A DNA stretch of 13,485 nucleotides from Candidatus Saccharibacteria bacterium UBA1788 (GTDB lineage: Bacteria; Patescibacteriota; Saccharimonadia; Saccharimonadales; Saccharimonadaceae): NCBI GenBank assembly GCA_002315165.1, contig DCGC01000035.1:708-14192 (forward strand), read 5' to 3'. The notes beneath the pieces were generated by a model. The model was not told the DNA's origin. It searched no databases and saw only the letters and a program-made list of their open reading frames with translations. This document shows positions 12,520-13,485 of this stretch, in pieces (the stretch's first letter is position 1; every line of letters starts with the position of its first letter). Position numbers and translations under genes: made by a program.

Positions 12520-13485
12520 TTATATTTTTGCCGGTTCGGCATTAGAGTTTATCGCTTGTTCAAGCCGTTCTCCATATAAAATATTATTATTATATTGCTC
12601 GACGGCGTCATTATAACTAACAATTGTTTGGTTGATGAGATTGTATTTAATGGACAATTGATTATATGCTGCTAGTAATTCTTTGCGTCTAGTTGTGAAA
12701 GTTTTTTCGTTAAAACATCCTGCCGTTTTTGCGCAATTATTAAAAGTTTCAACCGCAGAAATATAGTTAGAATATTCAACGGCGTACTCGGATGATAGTT
12801 TTTCTAGGTCGTCTTTAATTGAAACTATTTTTGCGTAAAGGTTGTCATTTTTTTTATTTATGGCTGTAAATACTTCTACGTATGAATTATAAAAATCAAC
12901 AACTGCAGTTTGGTCATTAAAATATTGTCGGTAATGCGTCGATAGACTTTCGGGGAGATTTTTAACTTCAGTGCCAACACGAGCGTAAAGTTCGCTTGAG
13001 AAATCGGCTTCTGGGTATTCGGCTAGAATATCACAAAGCAAATCACAATTTTCTTGATATGTTTTTTCTAAATCATTAATCAAGGCTGATTTTTCAACAT
13101 TAGAAAGTCGATACCATACCGCATGTAAAAGTTCGTGGGCTGCCGTTGATTCTATGATGCCATCGAGTTCTTGAGTTTGGACTTTGTATATAAAAATACG
13201 ATCATCGTCATAGCAGCCCAGAACTGCAGTATTAATATCGTGGCTAGAGCAATGCTCGTTAAATTCTATACTCGAATCTAATGACGGGCTGGTAGCGCGA
13301 AAAATTGTTGTAGCTTTAGAGGTTAGGCCTAGATTATTTTCTATGCCGATAAGTTCCGCGCTCGGAGTAAAGCGTAGCGCTTTGATTTTGTCGCGAATTA
13401 ATGATTCGTTGAGAAAAGCGACCGTAGCACAAAGAATCAAAATAGCAAATGCGAGGTAGGTAAGATTCTTTTTTTGTGGTTTTTT
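12520..13485 (-). CDS. Putative membrane-anchored HExxH zinc metallopeptidase with helical C-terminus (partial, N-terminus off window)
   Basis: The frame stays open to the right edge: upstream of the TTG at 13440 it continues as KKPQKKNLTYLAFAILIL, a basic end followed by a hydrophobic helix, so the real start lies beyond 13485. The visible 321 residues comprise this signal anchor, a domain with HELLH (encoded at 13123-13137) in the context STAAHELLHAVW, and SSELYARVGTE 44 residues after HELLH, whose Glu could be a third zinc ligand as in gluzincins. A long polar, Tyr/Asn/Lys-rich helical tail follows, probably coiled coil. Three close Cys pairs (CSSHDINTAVLGC, CDLLC, CAKTAGC) suggest disulfides and therefore an extracytoplasmic location. 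Family not recognised; peptidase activity is inferred from the motif alone. It precedes clpP by 11 nt, probably in one operon. Confidence 0.7.
   Translation of the reverse strand, partial: KKPQKKNLTYLAFAILILCATVAFLNESLIRDKIKALRFTPSAELIGIENNLGLTSKATTIFRATSPSLDSSIEFNEHCSSHDINTAVLGCYDDDRIFIYKVQTQELDGIIESTAAHELLHAVWYRLSNVEKSALINDLEKTYQENCDLLCDILAEYPEADFSSELYARVGTEVKNLPESLSTHYRQYFNDQTAVVDFYNSYVEVFTAINKKNDNLYAKIVSIKDDLEKLSSEYAVEYSNYISAVETFNNCAKTAGCFNEKTFTTRRKELLAAYNQLSIKYNLINQTIVSYNDAVEQYNNNILYGERLEQAINSNAEPAKI

Noticed and set aside
13438..13440. TTG at 13440 as the true start of the metallopeptidase gene
   Set aside because: The frame continues to the window edge with a basic stretch and hydrophobic helix that make sense as the N-terminal anchor, so the TTG is internal.
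1..13485. CRISPR array, insertion sequence, tRNA or rRNA gene, riboswitch or T-box upstream of pheS or metG
   Set aside because: No direct repeats, transposase-like frame, tRNA-like fold or long structured leader was seen; all gaps are under 100 nt, and the synthetase genes have almost no leader to hold a T-box.

Overview
The window is a compact, protein-dense stretch of bacterial chromosome with no mobile element, CRISPR array, tRNA or rRNA that I could see. Taxon (inference): small genes, very short gaps, an unusually short PheS, a YabE-type G5/3D wall protein, several small single-pass membrane proteins and the absence of in-frame UGA point to a Patescibacteria/CPR organism, most like Candidatus Saccharibacteria. 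A low-GC Gram-positive relative is the main alternative. The genetic code looks standard: all genes read through in the normal code, and of 12 visible stops 11 are TAA and one is TAG.

Layout from left to right. Positions 1-3782 hold a minus-strand operon, pheS-pheT-FKBP: both subunits of phenylalanyl-tRNA synthetase, coupled by a TAATG overlap, then a membrane-anchored FKBP-like prolyl isomerase that runs off the left edge. Divergent from it are a diacylglycerol-kinase family lipid kinase (3874-4803, +) and a bidirectional terminator. Next come a small tail-anchored protein (4837-5064, -) and a divergent MIP-family channel with a long Lys/Ala-rich cytosolic tail (5154-6110, +). A strong terminator is followed at once by an LtaS-type polyglycerolphosphate synthase (6166-7977, +). 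This converges, with a 4-nt overlap, on a minus-strand block read right to left: a membrane metallopeptidase candidate (open at the right edge), clpP, a YabE-like G5/3D protein, ksgA, an acidic Pro/Ala/Glu-rich tail-anchored protein, and metG.

How the genes relate. The phe genes, metG and ksgA are translation genes. The yabE-ksgA-metG neighbourhood echoes the metS-yabE-ksgA region of Bacillus subtilis. The plus-strand trio (lipid kinase, MIP channel, LtaS-like enzyme) could form a glycerolipid set, in which LtaS releases diacylglycerol and the kinase returns it to phosphatidate. clpP sits behind a putative exported HExxH peptidase.

The most striking non-coding signal is promoter placement. 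Several first genes (pheS, ltaS-like, metG, yabE-like) have a -10 box ending only 6 or 9 nt before an ATG, with no usable Shine-Dalgarno site, which predicts leaderless mRNAs. Internal genes and genes with longer leaders have clear GGAGG-type sites. Both divergent gene pairs use overlapping, interlocked extended -10 promoters.
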